DNA of 64,000 nt from Oligoflexia bacterium (GCA_014378465.1 JACMNQ010000036.1:186001-250000), one strand, 5' to 3'. Shown: positions 18,884 to 27,190, counted from the first letter of the stretch. Program-made: numbers and translations. The notes: generated by a model not told the origin, from the letters alone.

Positions 18884-19144
18884 GGTATCGGCCTCGGTCT
18901 GCTGTCCAGCTCCGCACACGCGGACGAGCCCGCGCAGTATCTTCCACGGAAAAATGAAGACTTCGCCTCCTATCAGGCCGCGAAGTCAGGCGACACCTCT
19001 GTACTGGCAAAGGAACTTGCGAAAGGTGCAAAGGGTGTGAAAATCAACGCTCAGGACTCGCGAAGTTGCTCACTTCAATCCCGGCTCGACTTGCACCGGA
19101 GAAACTGCCAGCTCGCGGAGAGCTTTCAGTTGTTCCTGAACTGA
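18884..19144 (+). pseudogene. Remnant of an exported-protein gene lacking its start
   Basis: After an in-frame TGA (18881) a frame opens with GIGLGLLSSSAHADEPAQY, which looks like the end of a signal peptide with an AHA-D cleavage site. It continues SYQAAKSGDTSVLAKELAKGAKG before running antisense through the 3' end of the next gene. An ATG-ATT lies just before the TGA, so a small change may have broken the start. No family recognised. It is the only thing I see in the 326-bp gap 18744-19069. Confidence 0.3.
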
Positions 19145-20338
19145 GTGAGGAATCGAAGTTCCAGCGCTTCCGGTGTAACCCAGATACACACTTTCCTCGT
19201 ACCGCTTGTAACAGGTTTCCGCCACGGGAGTGTGAGGGGCGCGCTTGACGCAGGTCTGGTAGTAGATTTCGTGCAGGTTGTAGAGATGAACCGGGTCCAG
19301 AACTTCGTACGAAGCTCCCAGAAGGAGAAGCGCTTCGTTGACGTGGGATCCGAGGGGATACTTCTGCAGGAGCTCATGAAGAACGGCCGAAGCTCTCAGG
19401 TAGTCGATGTCCGCTGAATGATCAGCCGGATATTTCTGCATTTCATGCGCCCCCGCGAACAGCTTGCGGGCTTCGGCGAAAAGTCCTTCTTCGCTGGTGG
19501 CGTGGTGAGGGAGCTCGCTCTTCCAATTCTCCACGGATTTTTTCCACTGAAGAGCGTCCTGCAGAATGAAGTACGGCGCGTTTTTTGAGCCCAGCACCTG
19601 GTTCACGAGAGACAGGGTGAGTTCCGGGTCGTTCTTGACTCGTACCGTGATCGCCAGGGCTGATTTCAGGGAGCGTTCCCATTCAAAGGTGGCGCGGGAC
19701 AGGGAGTTCGGGTCACCGATCAGTTTCCGATAGGTCGCAAGCGCCTGATCGTTCTGCCGAGTGGCCGCGTAAAAAGCTCCCATTTCAAAGGGGGTGAGAT
19801 CCGTTGAACTGGGAATCAGCGGAAGATTTTTGAAGCTTGGACCCGATCCGTTTCGAGTGTGACAGGCGATGCAGTAGCTCGAGATGTTCGAGAGGATGCT
19901 GCGTGCGTAAGGCCGCTGGCCGGCTTTCAAAGCTGAATACGCCTGATCCGCCTGATCCTTGAAAAGTCCGGAGACCAGCTTCAAGGTGGGGTCTGAATCA
20001 GGCGCAGTCATCTTCTTCTCATTGATGTCGTGCGCGAGGGTGGCCAGCTTCTTCGCGTTCCGGTCAATTCTCGCCTTGCTGGACGGATGATTGAAACGCT
20101 TTTCGCTGGTCACGTCGGTCATGATATCCACGAGAGTCACATAGAGTTCCTGCATCGATCGCTGCCAGGGAGGAGATTTCTTGAGCAGAGATGACGGAAT
20201 CGATTCTTCGGCGGCGGCAGGTCGAAGGGACCCTAGCTGCGACAGCGGCGCGAGGAGGCAGCTGAACAGGACGAAAAGTCCGAGTCGGGGTGCAAGTCTC
20301 AATTTCGGCATCTTCTTCGGCTTCGTCATCGCTTTCAT
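19070..20338 (-). CDS. Exported single-CXXCH (monoheme cytochrome-like) protein
   Basis: A 422-residue protein with a signal peptide (LGLFVLFSCLLAPL, cut near AAA-EES). In the first third, SYCIACHTRNGSGPSF holds one c-type heme motif in a helical, cytochrome-c'-like context. The rest is helical with TPR-like spacing and no further heme motif. I chose the methionine at 20338 because AAGGAG is well spaced from it. It lies 38 bp downstream of the CBS gene, so both probably share the sigma54-like promoter at 20831-20846. A periplasmic electron-transfer or redox-sensing role near the cbb3 locus is plausible but unproven. Confidence 0.72.
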   Translation of the reverse strand: MKAMTKPKKMPKLRLAPRLGLFVLFSCLLAPLSQLGSLRPAAAEESIPSSLLKKSPPWQRSMQELYVTLVDIMTDVTSEKRFNHPSSKARIDRNAKKLATLAHDINEKKMTAPDSDPTLKLVSGLFKDQADQAYSALKAGQRPYARSILSNISSYCIACHTRNGSGPSFKNLPLIPSSTDLTPFEMGAFYAATRQNDQALATYRKLIGDPNSLSRATFEWERSLKSALAITVRVKNDPELTLSLVNQVLGSKNAPYFILQDALQWKKSVENWKSELPHHATSEEGLFAEARKLFAGAHEMQKYPADHSADIDYLRASAVLHELLQKYPLGSHVNEALLLLGASYEVLDPVHLYNLHEIYYQTCVKRAPHTPVAETCYKRYEESVYLGYTGSAGTSIPHSVQEQLKALRELAVSPVQVEPGLK

Positions 20339-20376
20339 CTGGTTCATCTCCTTCATATGGCGTGTGTCCCGGACTT

Positions 20377-20790
20377 TCAGGCGGTGTTGGAGCGGTAATG
20401 CTCATGCATCATTTCACCCAGCACGCGAAGTCCGTCCGTCGCCGTGAAGATTCCCACGATTTTTCCGTTCTCCTGCTGAATGACGGCGCAGCCGTATTTA
20501 TGTTCAGCCATCTCGAGCACGACATGATCGAGTGGAGTCTGAGGAGTCGCGGTGTAGGGGTTCAAAGTCATCACTCCGTTGACCGTGAGTTCAGCGGAAT
20601 TCTCAAAGCCGCAGGCGAGCTTGATGTCCCGATCCGTGAGCACGCCGACCAACATGCCATTTTCCTGAACGGGGAGGTGACGAATGTCGAACTCTCTCAT
20701 CAGCTCCAGAGCTTTGCGGATGGATGTGGTTCGCTCCACCGTATGAGGCATCGCGGACATGTACTTGTCGACTTTCGGAAGCTGTTTCAT
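20377..20790 (-). CDS. CBS-domain pair protein
   Basis: A 137-residue protein with two CBS motifs (YMSAMPHTVERTTSIRKALELM...GVLTDRD and VMTLNPYTATPQTPLDHVVLEM...VGIFTATD). Such stand-alone Bateman modules bind adenine nucleotides and sense energy state. ATG 20790 follows AGGAGAAACC, a strong ribosome site; the frame upstream is not part of the family. It is divergent from the eRF1-like gene, and the 264 bp between them hold two sigma54-like promoters and a split inverted repeat. Downstream on the same strand is the CXXCH protein. Confidence 0.9.
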   Translation of the reverse strand: MKQLPKVDKYMSAMPHTVERTTSIRKALELMREFDIRHLPVQENGMLVGVLTDRDIKLACGFENSAELTVNGVMTLNPYTATPQTPLDHVVLEMAEHKYGCAVIQQENGKIVGIFTATDGLRVLGEMMHEHYRSNTA

Positions 20791-20830
20791 GGTTTCTCCT
20801 GAGTGATTTTGTGGGTGCGCCCAGTAGAGA

Positions 20831-20846
20831 GCAGGATTCGAGCCAC
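20831..20846 (-). promoter_or_regulatory. Sigma54-like promoter of the CBS gene
   Basis: On the minus strand TGGCTCGAATCCTGCT matches TGGCACG-N4-TTGCW with two mismatches, and the essential GG-N10-GC spacing is exact. Transcription would begin near 20820, about 30 nt before the CBS start codon. Confidence 0.55.
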
Positions 20847-20950
20847 GCCGCTCCATCACGAAGCGGCGGGCGAGAAGAGCGATCTTGCAGGACTATTCAC
20901 GCAGTTCAGTGCTGAGCAGGGTCGCCGCTGGAATCGGGAACTTTTCGCTT

Positions 20951-20988
20951 TGGGACAAAAGTTCCCGCCGACCGTTCGTTTTGTCCCA
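20951..20988. promoter_or_regulatory. Split inverted repeat, candidate activator (UAS) site
   Basis: TGGGACAAAA at 20951-20960 and its exact complement TTTTGTCCCA at 20979-20988 are separated by 18 bp. Each half contains TGGGACAA, close to the arms of the palindromes at 21461 and 33180. If each half marks one 17-bp site, their centres are 21 bp apart, two helical turns. It lies between two divergent sigma54-like promoters. Confidence 0.55.
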
Positions 20989-21010
20989 CGGCTTTGCGTC
21001 TTTTTGGGCG

Positions 21011-21026
21011 TGGCTCGGGCGTTGCA
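21011..21026 (+). promoter_or_regulatory. Sigma54-like promoter of the eRF1-like gene
   Basis: TGGCTCGGGCGTTGCA matches the sigma54 consensus TGGCACG-N4-TTGCW with one mismatch and exact GG-N10-GC spacing. Start of transcription is expected near 21037, 18 nt before the ATG. Confidence 0.65.
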
Positions 21027-21054
21027 GCGACTTCCGAGTTGGAGAAAATTTTTT

Positions 21055-21417
21055 ATGCCCGCATTTGTAGTCTGGATCGATCGTCATGAAGCCTTGTTGT
21101 ATCAGTTCTCCCAGACCAAGATGGAACACCGGATCTTCAAGGCCGAAAACGGCTCGGAAATTTCAAGTGAGAGCGGGCACTCTCAGCAGCGGCGGAATTT
21201 TCATTCCACTCTGGCTTCGGAGCTGCAGGGTGCAGCGAAGATCCTGATTCTGGGGCCCGGAGTCGCGAAACATCACTTTCAGAATCATCTGGCCGAACAG
21301 CACCCGCTTCTTGCGAAGCGCGTGGTGGGTTGTGAGAGCCTTGAAAAAGCCACCGATTCTCTGGTGGCCGCCATGGCCCGGAGATTTTTCAAAGTGGGAA
21401 TGACCTCACCCGCCTGA
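21055..21417 (+). CDS. eRF1-domain-like small protein (translational-machinery-protein family)
   Basis: A 120-residue protein beginning MPAFVVWIDRHEALLYQFS. It contains ILILGPGVAKHHFQNHL and KRVVGCESLEKATDSLVAAMARRFF, the pattern of small bacterial proteins related to domain 3 of eukaryotic release factor 1 / Pelota. These are often annotated translational machinery protein and are found in stress-induced gene sets. ATG 21055 follows GGAGAAAA, and the longer frame upstream is not supported. A sigma54-like promoter lies just before it. The biochemical role is unknown; ribosome- or stress-related function is only suggested by the fold. Confidence 0.65.
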   Translation: MPAFVVWIDRHEALLYQFSQTKMEHRIFKAENGSEISSESGHSQQRRNFHSTLASELQGAAKILILGPGVAKHHFQNHLAEQHPLLAKRVVGCESLEKATDSLVAAMARRFFKVGMTSPA

Positions 21418-21460
21418 GTCAGAATCCCGCAGGACGATCTGGGACTAAATGGCGAAACCG

Positions 21461-21477
21461 TGTGACAAATTGTCTCA
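21461..21477. promoter_or_regulatory. 17-bp palindrome upstream of ccoI (candidate UAS)
   Basis: TGTGACAAATTGTCTCA differs at one position from the perfect palindrome at 33180-33196. It lies in the 129-bp gap before ccoI. A weak GG-N10-GC match (TGGTATATCGCGTGCT, 21517-21532) follows at a distance typical for NtrC-type activators. Confidence 0.6.
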
Positions 21478-21522
21478 CGTGGATTTGCAGGTCCTCGAAA
21501 TCATGGCGACTTTTCATGGTAT

Positions 21523-21548
21523 ATCGCGTGCTATTCACAGCACGCGAT
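21523..21548 (+). promoter_or_regulatory. Hairpin overlapping the ccoI start codon
   Basis: ATCGCGTGCT and AGCACGCGAT form a perfect 10-bp stem around a 6-nt loop, and the last two bases are the A and T of the ccoI ATG. As RNA it could hide the start codon; as DNA it could be a repressor site. No separate Shine-Dalgarno sequence is visible. Confidence 0.45.
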
Positions 21549-24036
21549 GCTCACTTCCTTGAAACCACACCACGCGCATTCATCCCGGGCACTCCTGTGC
21601 ATTCACTGTGGCAATCCTCTGACGGTCCACGCTTTGGCACAAACGCGGGCCGCTCCCTTCTGCTGCAACGGATGCGAGACGGTCTATCACTGGATTCAGA
21701 ATCAGGGGCTCGGAAGATACTATGAGCTGAAATCCACTGGGCGCGCGTTGCGAAAGGGTCTGGCAGGGCCTGAGAATTCCGACGGTCAAGCGCATCTGGA
21801 TGATCCTGATTTTCTCACCCTCTACGCCTGGAATCCCGAAGGTGACTCGTCGGGAGTTCGCTCGATGGAATTTTACCTCGAGGGGGTTCACTGCGCGGCG
21901 TGCGTGTGGTTGACTGAGAAGCTGCCGGAACTGGTGGACCAGGTGCAGTTGGCGCGGCTCAATCTCGGCACTTCGATCGCCACCGTCACGATCACTTCGA
22001 AAGGCTCATTTGCCGCAGTCGCCGACCAACTCCAGAAGATGGGGTACCGTGTTCATCCCGTGAAGAGGGGAGAGAAGACGGATCTTCTCAAGAAGGAGAA
22101 CCGTCTGCTGCTGATCCGTCTGGGTACGGCCGGGGCATGCGCCGGGAACATCATGTTGCTGGCAGTTTCTCTGTACGGGGGTGCCTCAGGACTGCTGGCA
22201 GAACGCTTTCGCTGGATCAGTTTCCTTCTCTACCTGCCGGTCCTTCTCTTCAGTGCGGTTCCCTTTTACCGAAGTGCCTGGTCGGCACTCACGGCGCGGA
22301 CGGCGTCCATCGATATCCCCGTGGTCTTCGGTATCCTGCTGGGGTCGGCCGTCAGCGTGATCAATCTGGCGACGGGCCATGACGAAGTCTATTTTGATTC
22401 TCTGGCGTCACTCGTTTTTCTTCTGCTCTCGACCCGTTACCTGATCCGCAGGATCCAGCAGTCAGCGATGCAGTCCTCGAATCTGCTTTCCTTTCTGACT
22501 CCGCAGCGTGCGCGCCGGTACAGTCCCGTCAAGGGTGAATTTGACTCCGTTCCAATCGATCAGATCCGCCCGGGCGACCGACTGAAGATCCTGGCGGGAG
22601 AATGCATACCGGTGGACGGAAGAGTCCTCATGGGAACGAGCTCCCTCAACTGCGCCCTGCTCTCCGGGGAGTCTCTGCCCGTACGCATGACGAAAGGTCA
22701 GATCGTCTTCGCCGGCACGATGAATCTTGAAGCTCCGCTGGAGATCGAAGTGACCCAGTCCGGATCAAAGACTCGACTGGGAAGAATTCTTCAGTCGATG
22801 GAACAGATCCTTGAAACCCGCGCTCCGATCACGCTTTTCACGGACCGGGTGTCGAAGATCTTCGTGGTTGCGGTCCTGATCCTTTCGGCTCTGACGTTTC
22901 TCTTTCTCGGCTTCACCCAGGGTGGAGGGAGCTGGCACGAAGGAGTGAGTCGTGCGCTGGCGATCGCGATCGTCACTTGTCCCTGCACCTTCGCGCTCGC
23001 CACCCCGCTGGTTCTGAGTCTGACTCTGGGGCGGCTGGCTCGCGCCGGCATCGTCGTCAAAGGCCCGGATGTCCTGGAGAGGCTGACTCAGGTCGATTCC
23101 GTGTTTCTTGACAAGACGGGTACCTTGACCCGCGGGATACCGACGGTCATGAAATGGCGTTTCGCCCAGTCGGCAGCAAGCGAAGGAACGACCGATCAGG
23201 TGGAAATCAAGGCGGCCGTGCTCGCATTGGAGTCGCAGTCCGCCCACCCCATTGCCCGTGCACTCTGTCAATCCTTGCGAGCCGAAGGGATCACTACCCA
23301 GGTTCCGCACGTGACGGACTTCCGTGAGACGCTCGGCAAAGGAGTGCAGGGAAGCGTGGGCGGTGACCAGTATCAGGTGGGACGTTCGACTGAGGACAGT
23401 TCCAGGACAAAGAGTGCACCGAGGCAGGGCTTTGAGGTGCTCATCCAACGAAACGGGAAAGTCGTCGGCGAAGTGAGATTCGGAGACGAGCTTCGTCCAG
23501 AATCAGCGGCGGCCCTGGCCCGATTGAGAACGCTCGGTCTCGAACTCTGGATCCTGTCGGGTGATCACGCCGCATCCGTGAGAAGCGTGGCTCGTGCACT
23601 CGGAATCTGCAGAAAGCGTTGTCTGAGTCAGATGGGACCCGAGGAAAAGAACCGGGTGATCCGGCAGCATCCTCGCGCGCTCATGGTCGGCGACGGCGCG
23701 AACGATGCACTTGCGCTCGCGGGCGCCCATGTGAGTGTGGCCGTTCACAGTGGTGTCGAGATCAGCCTGCGTGCCGCCGATATTCACCTGAAGACGCCGG
23801 GCGTCCAGTCGATCGCGGCACTGATGGTGATTTCACGGGAAACTCTTCGGGTGATTCGCCGAAATTTCGCCTTCTCGATCCTCTACAACGGGCTTGCCGG
23901 CGCCGCGGCTCTCGCCGGCAAGATCGATCCTCTGTTTGCGGCAGTGTTGATGCCGATCAGCGCACTGACGGTCTTTCTCGCCTCCATGGCCGGGACGCGG
24001 AAGATGAGATCGGCCTTTGCGGAGTTGAACTCATGA
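21547..24036 (+). CDS. ccoI: Copper P1B-type ATPase for cbb3 oxidase assembly
   Basis: An 829-residue CcoI/FixI-type ATPase that exports copper across the inner membrane for the CuB site of cbb3 oxidase. It has the N-terminal cysteine cluster (CIHCG, FCCNGCETVY) that marks this clade, and an HMA domain with GVHCAACV. These are followed by eight membrane helices, the CPC motif in TCPCTFALATP, the phosphorylation motif DKTGT and the hinge GDGANDALAL. It begins the operon ccoI-ccoS-ccoNO-ccoQ-ccoP-ccoG. The ATG at 21547 is the only start that keeps the first cysteine cluster; it lies in a hairpin, and the palindrome at 21461 is upstream. Confidence 0.93.
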   Translation: MLTSLKPHHAHSSRALLCIHCGNPLTVHALAQTRAAPFCCNGCETVYHWIQNQGLGRYYELKSTGRALRKGLAGPENSDGQAHLDDPDFLTLYAWNPEGDSSGVRSMEFYLEGVHCAACVWLTEKLPELVDQVQLARLNLGTSIATVTITSKGSFAAVADQLQKMGYRVHPVKRGEKTDLLKKENRLLLIRLGTAGACAGNIMLLAVSLYGGASGLLAERFRWISFLLYLPVLLFSAVPFYRSAWSALTARTASIDIPVVFGILLGSAVSVINLATGHDEVYFDSLASLVFLLLSTRYLIRRIQQSAMQSSNLLSFLTPQRARRYSPVKGEFDSVPIDQIRPGDRLKILAGECIPVDGRVLMGTSSLNCALLSGESLPVRMTKGQIVFAGTMNLEAPLEIEVTQSGSKTRLGRILQSMEQILETRAPITLFTDRVSKIFVVAVLILSALTFLFLGFTQGGGSWHEGVSRALAIAIVTCPCTFALATPLVLSLTLGRLARAGIVVKGPDVLERLTQVDSVFLDKTGTLTRGIPTVMKWRFAQSAASEGTTDQVEIKAAVLALESQSAHPIARALCQSLRAEGITTQVPHVTDFRETLGKGVQGSVGGDQYQVGRSTEDSSRTKSAPRQGFEVLIQRNGKVVGEVRFGDELRPESAAALARLRTLGLELWILSGDHAASVRSVARALGICRKRCLSQMGPEEKNRVIRQHPRALMVGDGANDALALAGAHVSVAVHSGVEISLRAADIHLKTPGVQSIAALMVISRETLRVIRRNFAFSILYNGLAGAAALAGKIDPLFAAVLMPISALTVFLASMAGTRKMRSAFAELNS

Positions 24037-24221
24037 GCATCATTTACGTTCTTCTCCCCATTGCGCTGTTTCTGGGCTTTGGCTTTCTCGCACTCTTCAT
24101 CAGGATGAGCGCCGATGGCCAGTATGAAGACCTTGAAACCCCTGCGTATCGAATTCTGATCGACGACGAAAAGATCACCTCTGAAAATCAACTTGAAAAA
24201 GGAAGCATCCATGTCAGCTGA
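24033..24221 (+). CDS. ccoS: cbb3 oxidase maturation protein CcoS
   Basis: A 62-residue protein with one membrane helix (IIYVLLPIALFLGFGFLALFI) followed by RMSADGQYEDLETPAYRILID, the CcoS hallmark (DGQYxDLxxPAxRML). It is needed for insertion of heme and copper into CcoN. ATG overlaps the ccoI stop (ATGA), and its own end overlaps the ccoNO start by 11 bp, so translation is coupled. The tail after RILID is longer than minimal. Confidence 0.9.
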   Translation: MSIIYVLLPIALFLGFGFLALFIRMSADGQYEDLETPAYRILIDDEKITSENQLEKGSIHVS

Positions 24222-26388
24222 GCAATCAGGTTCTTCAACCGCCGTCGAAACACCTGCCTCGGGAGTGATGGAGCGCTTCTCCTACGACGACCGGATCGTG
24301 AGGCAGTTCATCCTCGCGACTCTGGTCTGGGGCTTCGTGGCCCTTCTCCTCGGAGTCTTCATCGCTTCGCAGCTTGCGGATTGGCGACTGAATTTCGGGA
24401 TCTCCTGGCTGACTTTCGGCAGAATGCGGCCCCTGCACACGAACGCAGCCGTTTTCGCGTTTGCCGGCAACGGGATCTTCGCGGGCATCTATTATTCCAT
24501 GCAGCGGCTCCTCAAGACTCGCATGTATTCCGATCTCCTGAGCAAGATCCATTTCTGGGGCTGGCAGGCCATCATCGTCTCGGCTGCCATCACGCTGCCG
24601 CTCGGCTTCACGATCGGAAAGGAATACGCGGAACTCGAGTGGCCGATCAGCATCGCGATCACGGTCATCTGGGTGGTCTTCGCGGTCAATTTCTTTCAGA
24701 CCATCTTCAAGCGGCGCGAGCGGCACATCTATGTCGCCATCTGGTTTTACATCGCGACCGTCATCACCGTCGCGCTCCTTCACATCATCAACACGATCCA
24801 GGTTCCCGTCTCGCTGTGGAAAAGTTATCCCATCTATGCCGGCGTACAAGATGCGCTCGTCCAGTGGTGGTATGGCCACAACGCGGTCGCCTTCGTGCTC
24901 ACGACCCCGTTTCTGGGACTGATGTACTATTTTCTGCCCAAGGCGGCTGAAAAGCCGGTTTACAGCTACCGTCTTTCGATCATCCATTTCTGGTCGCTGG
25001 TCTTCATCTACATCTGGGCCGGACCTCATCATCTGCTCTACACGGCTTTGCCTGATTGGGCGCAAACGCTCGGCATGGTTTTCAGCATCATGCTCTGGGC
25101 TCCGAGCTGGGGCGGGATGATCAATGGTCTGCTCACGCTTCGTGGAGCATGGCACCGCGTGCGAACCGAGCCGATTCTGAAATTTTTCGTGGCAGGTCTC
25201 ACTTTTTACGGGATGGCGACTTTTGAAGGGCCCCTGCTCTCGATCAAATCCGTGAGCGGAATCGCGCATTACACGGACTGGATCATCGCTCACGTCCACG
25301 GCGGCACTCTGGGTTGGAACGGCTTCATCATTTTCGCGATGGTCTACTGGATGGTGCCGCGCCTCTGGAAGACCGAGCTCTACAGTGTTCGACTCGCGAA
25401 TGTGCATTTCTGGACCGGGTTTCTGGGAACGCTCGTCTACATCATCTCGATGTGGGTGGCCGGCATCACGCAGGGTCTCATGTGGCGCGCAGTGGACGGT
25501 ACGGGTCGACTGGTCTATCCGGATTTTCTTGAAACCGTGCTGAAGATCGTCCCTCTCTACTATGTGCGCGCGATCGGGGGCGGACTCTACCTCGTCGGTT
25601 TCGTGATCATGCTCTACAACATCTACAAAACGGTTCGGTCGGCGCCCGCTGACCTGAAGGATGATGTGGTCTCCGCGCCACGCCTGACTCGAAACACGAT
25701 CGAAAATCTGGGCAAGACTCCGCACCGGATGCTCGAGGGTCTGCCCGTGGTGTTCTCAGTGCTCACTCTGGTCGCGGTGGGTGTAGGAACGATGATCGAA
25801 ATCGTGCCCACTTTTCTCGCTGCTGACTATGTTGAAGCCAATCCGCTTCTGAAGCCTTACACGGGGCTCCAGCTTCATGGACGCGACCTCTATGTTCGCG
25901 AGGGCTGTTACCTCTGTCACTCCCAGATGATTCGTCCGATTCCATCCGAAACCCTCCGCTATGGGGAGTATTCACGAGCTCAGGAGTCGATGTACGATCG
26001 TCCTTTTCAGTGGGGCTCCAAACGAACGGGTCCGGATCTGGCACGAGTCGGTGGAAAGTACCCTGACCTCTGGCATTACCGTCACATGATGGATCCGCGC
26101 GAAGTGAGCCCGGGCTCCATCATGCCGGCGTACCCGTGGATGTACCGGGACAAGACCGATTTCGCGATCATTCAGAAAAAACTGAAAGTCATGAAGTCAC
26201 TGGGAGTTCCGTACACGGAAGTCGAAGTCAGGTTCGCCGAACAGCAGGCGAGGGAAGAGGCGAAACTCATCGCCGATCAACTGGTCGCTCAGGGGGCTCC
26301 GAAGGGAACCGAGGAAAAGGAAATCATCGCGCTCATCGCCTACCTCCAGCGCATGGGACAGGATTTCAAGAAGGGGCTGATCCAATGA
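24211..26388 (+). CDS. ccoNO: cbb3 cytochrome c oxidase, fused subunits I and II (CcoN-CcoO)
   Basis: A 725-residue fusion. Residues 1 to about 475 are CcoN, with histidine ligands in RPLHTNAAVFAF, QWWYGHNAVAF, WAGPHHLLYT and IAHVHGGTLGWNG. After a linker (APRLTRNTIENLGKTPHRMLEG) comes CcoO: a membrane anchor, then REGCYLCHSQMIRP with the heme c site and the usual TGPDLARVGGKYPD block. It reduces O2 to water with high affinity and pumps protons. ATG 24211 follows AAGGAAG. Fused CcoNO is known in some lineages, including Bacteroidota and some predatory bacteria, so it is a lineage marker rather than a novelty. Confidence 0.95.
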   Translation: MSAEQSGSSTAVETPASGVMERFSYDDRIVRQFILATLVWGFVALLLGVFIASQLADWRLNFGISWLTFGRMRPLHTNAAVFAFAGNGIFAGIYYSMQRLLKTRMYSDLLSKIHFWGWQAIIVSAAITLPLGFTIGKEYAELEWPISIAITVIWVVFAVNFFQTIFKRRERHIYVAIWFYIATVITVALLHIINTIQVPVSLWKSYPIYAGVQDALVQWWYGHNAVAFVLTTPFLGLMYYFLPKAAEKPVYSYRLSIIHFWSLVFIYIWAGPHHLLYTALPDWAQTLGMVFSIMLWAPSWGGMINGLLTLRGAWHRVRTEPILKFFVAGLTFYGMATFEGPLLSIKSVSGIAHYTDWIIAHVHGGTLGWNGFIIFAMVYWMVPRLWKTELYSVRLANVHFWTGFLGTLVYIISMWVAGITQGLMWRAVDGTGRLVYPDFLETVLKIVPLYYVRAIGGGLYLVGFVIMLYNIYKTVRSAPADLKDDVVSAPRLTRNTIENLGKTPHRMLEGLPVVFSVLTLVAVGVGTMIEIVPTFLAADYVEANPLLKPYTGLQLHGRDLYVREGCYLCHSQMIRPIPSETLRYGEYSRAQESMYDRPFQWGSKRTGPDLARVGGKYPDLWHYRHMMDPREVSPGSIMPAYPWMYRDKTDFAIIQKKLKVMKSLGVPYTEVEVRFAEQQAREEAKLIADQLVAQGAPKGTEEKEIIALIAYLQRMGQDFKKGLIQ

Positions 26389-26570
26389 TTCAAAGAGTGT
26401 TGGCTTCGTATCACCTCCAGGGGTTGACCTGCGTGGGACTCCTGCTTTTTCTCACCGTGTTCGTGGCTGCACTGGGCTGGGTGTTTCGCCGAGGGAGCGG
26501 AACCTTCTACGGCAAGCTTCAGGAACTGCCGCTTCGAGATCTTGAAACATTGAACCCTGGAGGTCGCTGA
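26385..26570 (+). CDS. ccoQ: cbb3 oxidase subunit CcoQ
   Basis: A 61-residue single-span membrane protein (GLTCVGLLLFLTVFVAALGWVFRRG) in the CcoQ position, with an ATGA overlap with ccoNO. CcoQ stabilises the CcoN-CcoP interaction. Sequence conservation is low in the family, so the call rests on position, size and topology. Confidence 0.8.
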   Translation: MIQRVLASYHLQGLTCVGLLLFLTVFVAALGWVFRRGSGTFYGKLQELPLRDLETLNPGGR

Positions 26571-26572
26571 AC

Positions 26573-27190
26573 ATGTCAAAATCCGACGATAACGATCCAA
26601 ACCGGAAGAAATCAACTCAGGACTCGCTCGAGTCGCAGCCCCATCATCTGGCCGGGCATACCTATGACGGAATCGACGAACTCGATAATGCGTTGCCCAG
26701 GTGGTGGATCAATCTCTTTTACATCACCATCGTTTTTTCTCTCGGCTATTTCTCCTATTACGTCATGGGCGATGGACCCACGCTCGTCAGAGAGTGGGAG
26801 ATCGACAGGGGCGAGCAGGAAATCGCGCAGCTCTCGAAGCCCGCGGGCCTGAAGTCCGTCACTGAAGATGAACTGAAACTGGTGCTCAAGGATTCGACGC
26901 GAAAACTCGCGGGGCAGGCGATCTATCAGTCCAAGTGTATCTCCTGTCATGGAGCGCATGGCGAAGGGGGCATCGGTCCGAATCTGACGGATGACCACTG
27001 GATTCACGGTGGAAAGATGACGAACCTCGTGAAGATGGTGACGGTCGGAGTTCTGGACAAAGGCATGCCTCCGTGGGGGACGATCCTGAAGCAGAACGAA
27101 ATCCACTCGGTCGTCGCTTATGTCAAATCACTTCGCGGAACCCATCCCGCCGGTGCAAAGGCACCTCAGGGAGACCTGGTCGAACAATGA
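26573..27190 (+). CDS. ccoP: cbb3 oxidase subunit III, monoheme CcoP
   Basis: A 205-residue protein. The N-terminal HTYDGIDELDNALPRWWINLFYITIVF is the CcoP signature just before its membrane helix. A c-type cytochrome domain follows with one heme site, KCISCHGAHGEGGIGPNL, and the distal methionine in DKGMPPWG. Proteobacterial CcoP usually carries two hemes in about 290-310 residues; here one cytochrome domain is absent. It passes electrons from periplasmic donors to CcoO/CcoN. It lies 2 bp after ccoQ and has an ATGA overlap with ccoG. Confidence 0.93.
   Translation: MSKSDDNDPNRKKSTQDSLESQPHHLAGHTYDGIDELDNALPRWWINLFYITIVFSLGYFSYYVMGDGPTLVREWEIDRGEQEIAQLSKPAGLKSVTEDELKLVLKDSTRKLAGQAIYQSKCISCHGAHGEGGIGPNLTDDHWIHGGKMTNLVKMVTVGVLDKGMPPWGTILKQNEIHSVVAYVKSLRGTHPAGAKAPQGDLVEQ

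Noticed and set aside
20803-21054. 84-codon N-terminal extension of the eRF1-like frame
   Set aside because: It would contain the sigma54-like promoter and the inverted repeat; the family starts at MPAFVVWID with a ribosome site before it.
24235-25725. 496-codon minus-strand frame
   Set aside because: Antisense to ccoNO; very charged and repetitive composition typical of a shadow frame.
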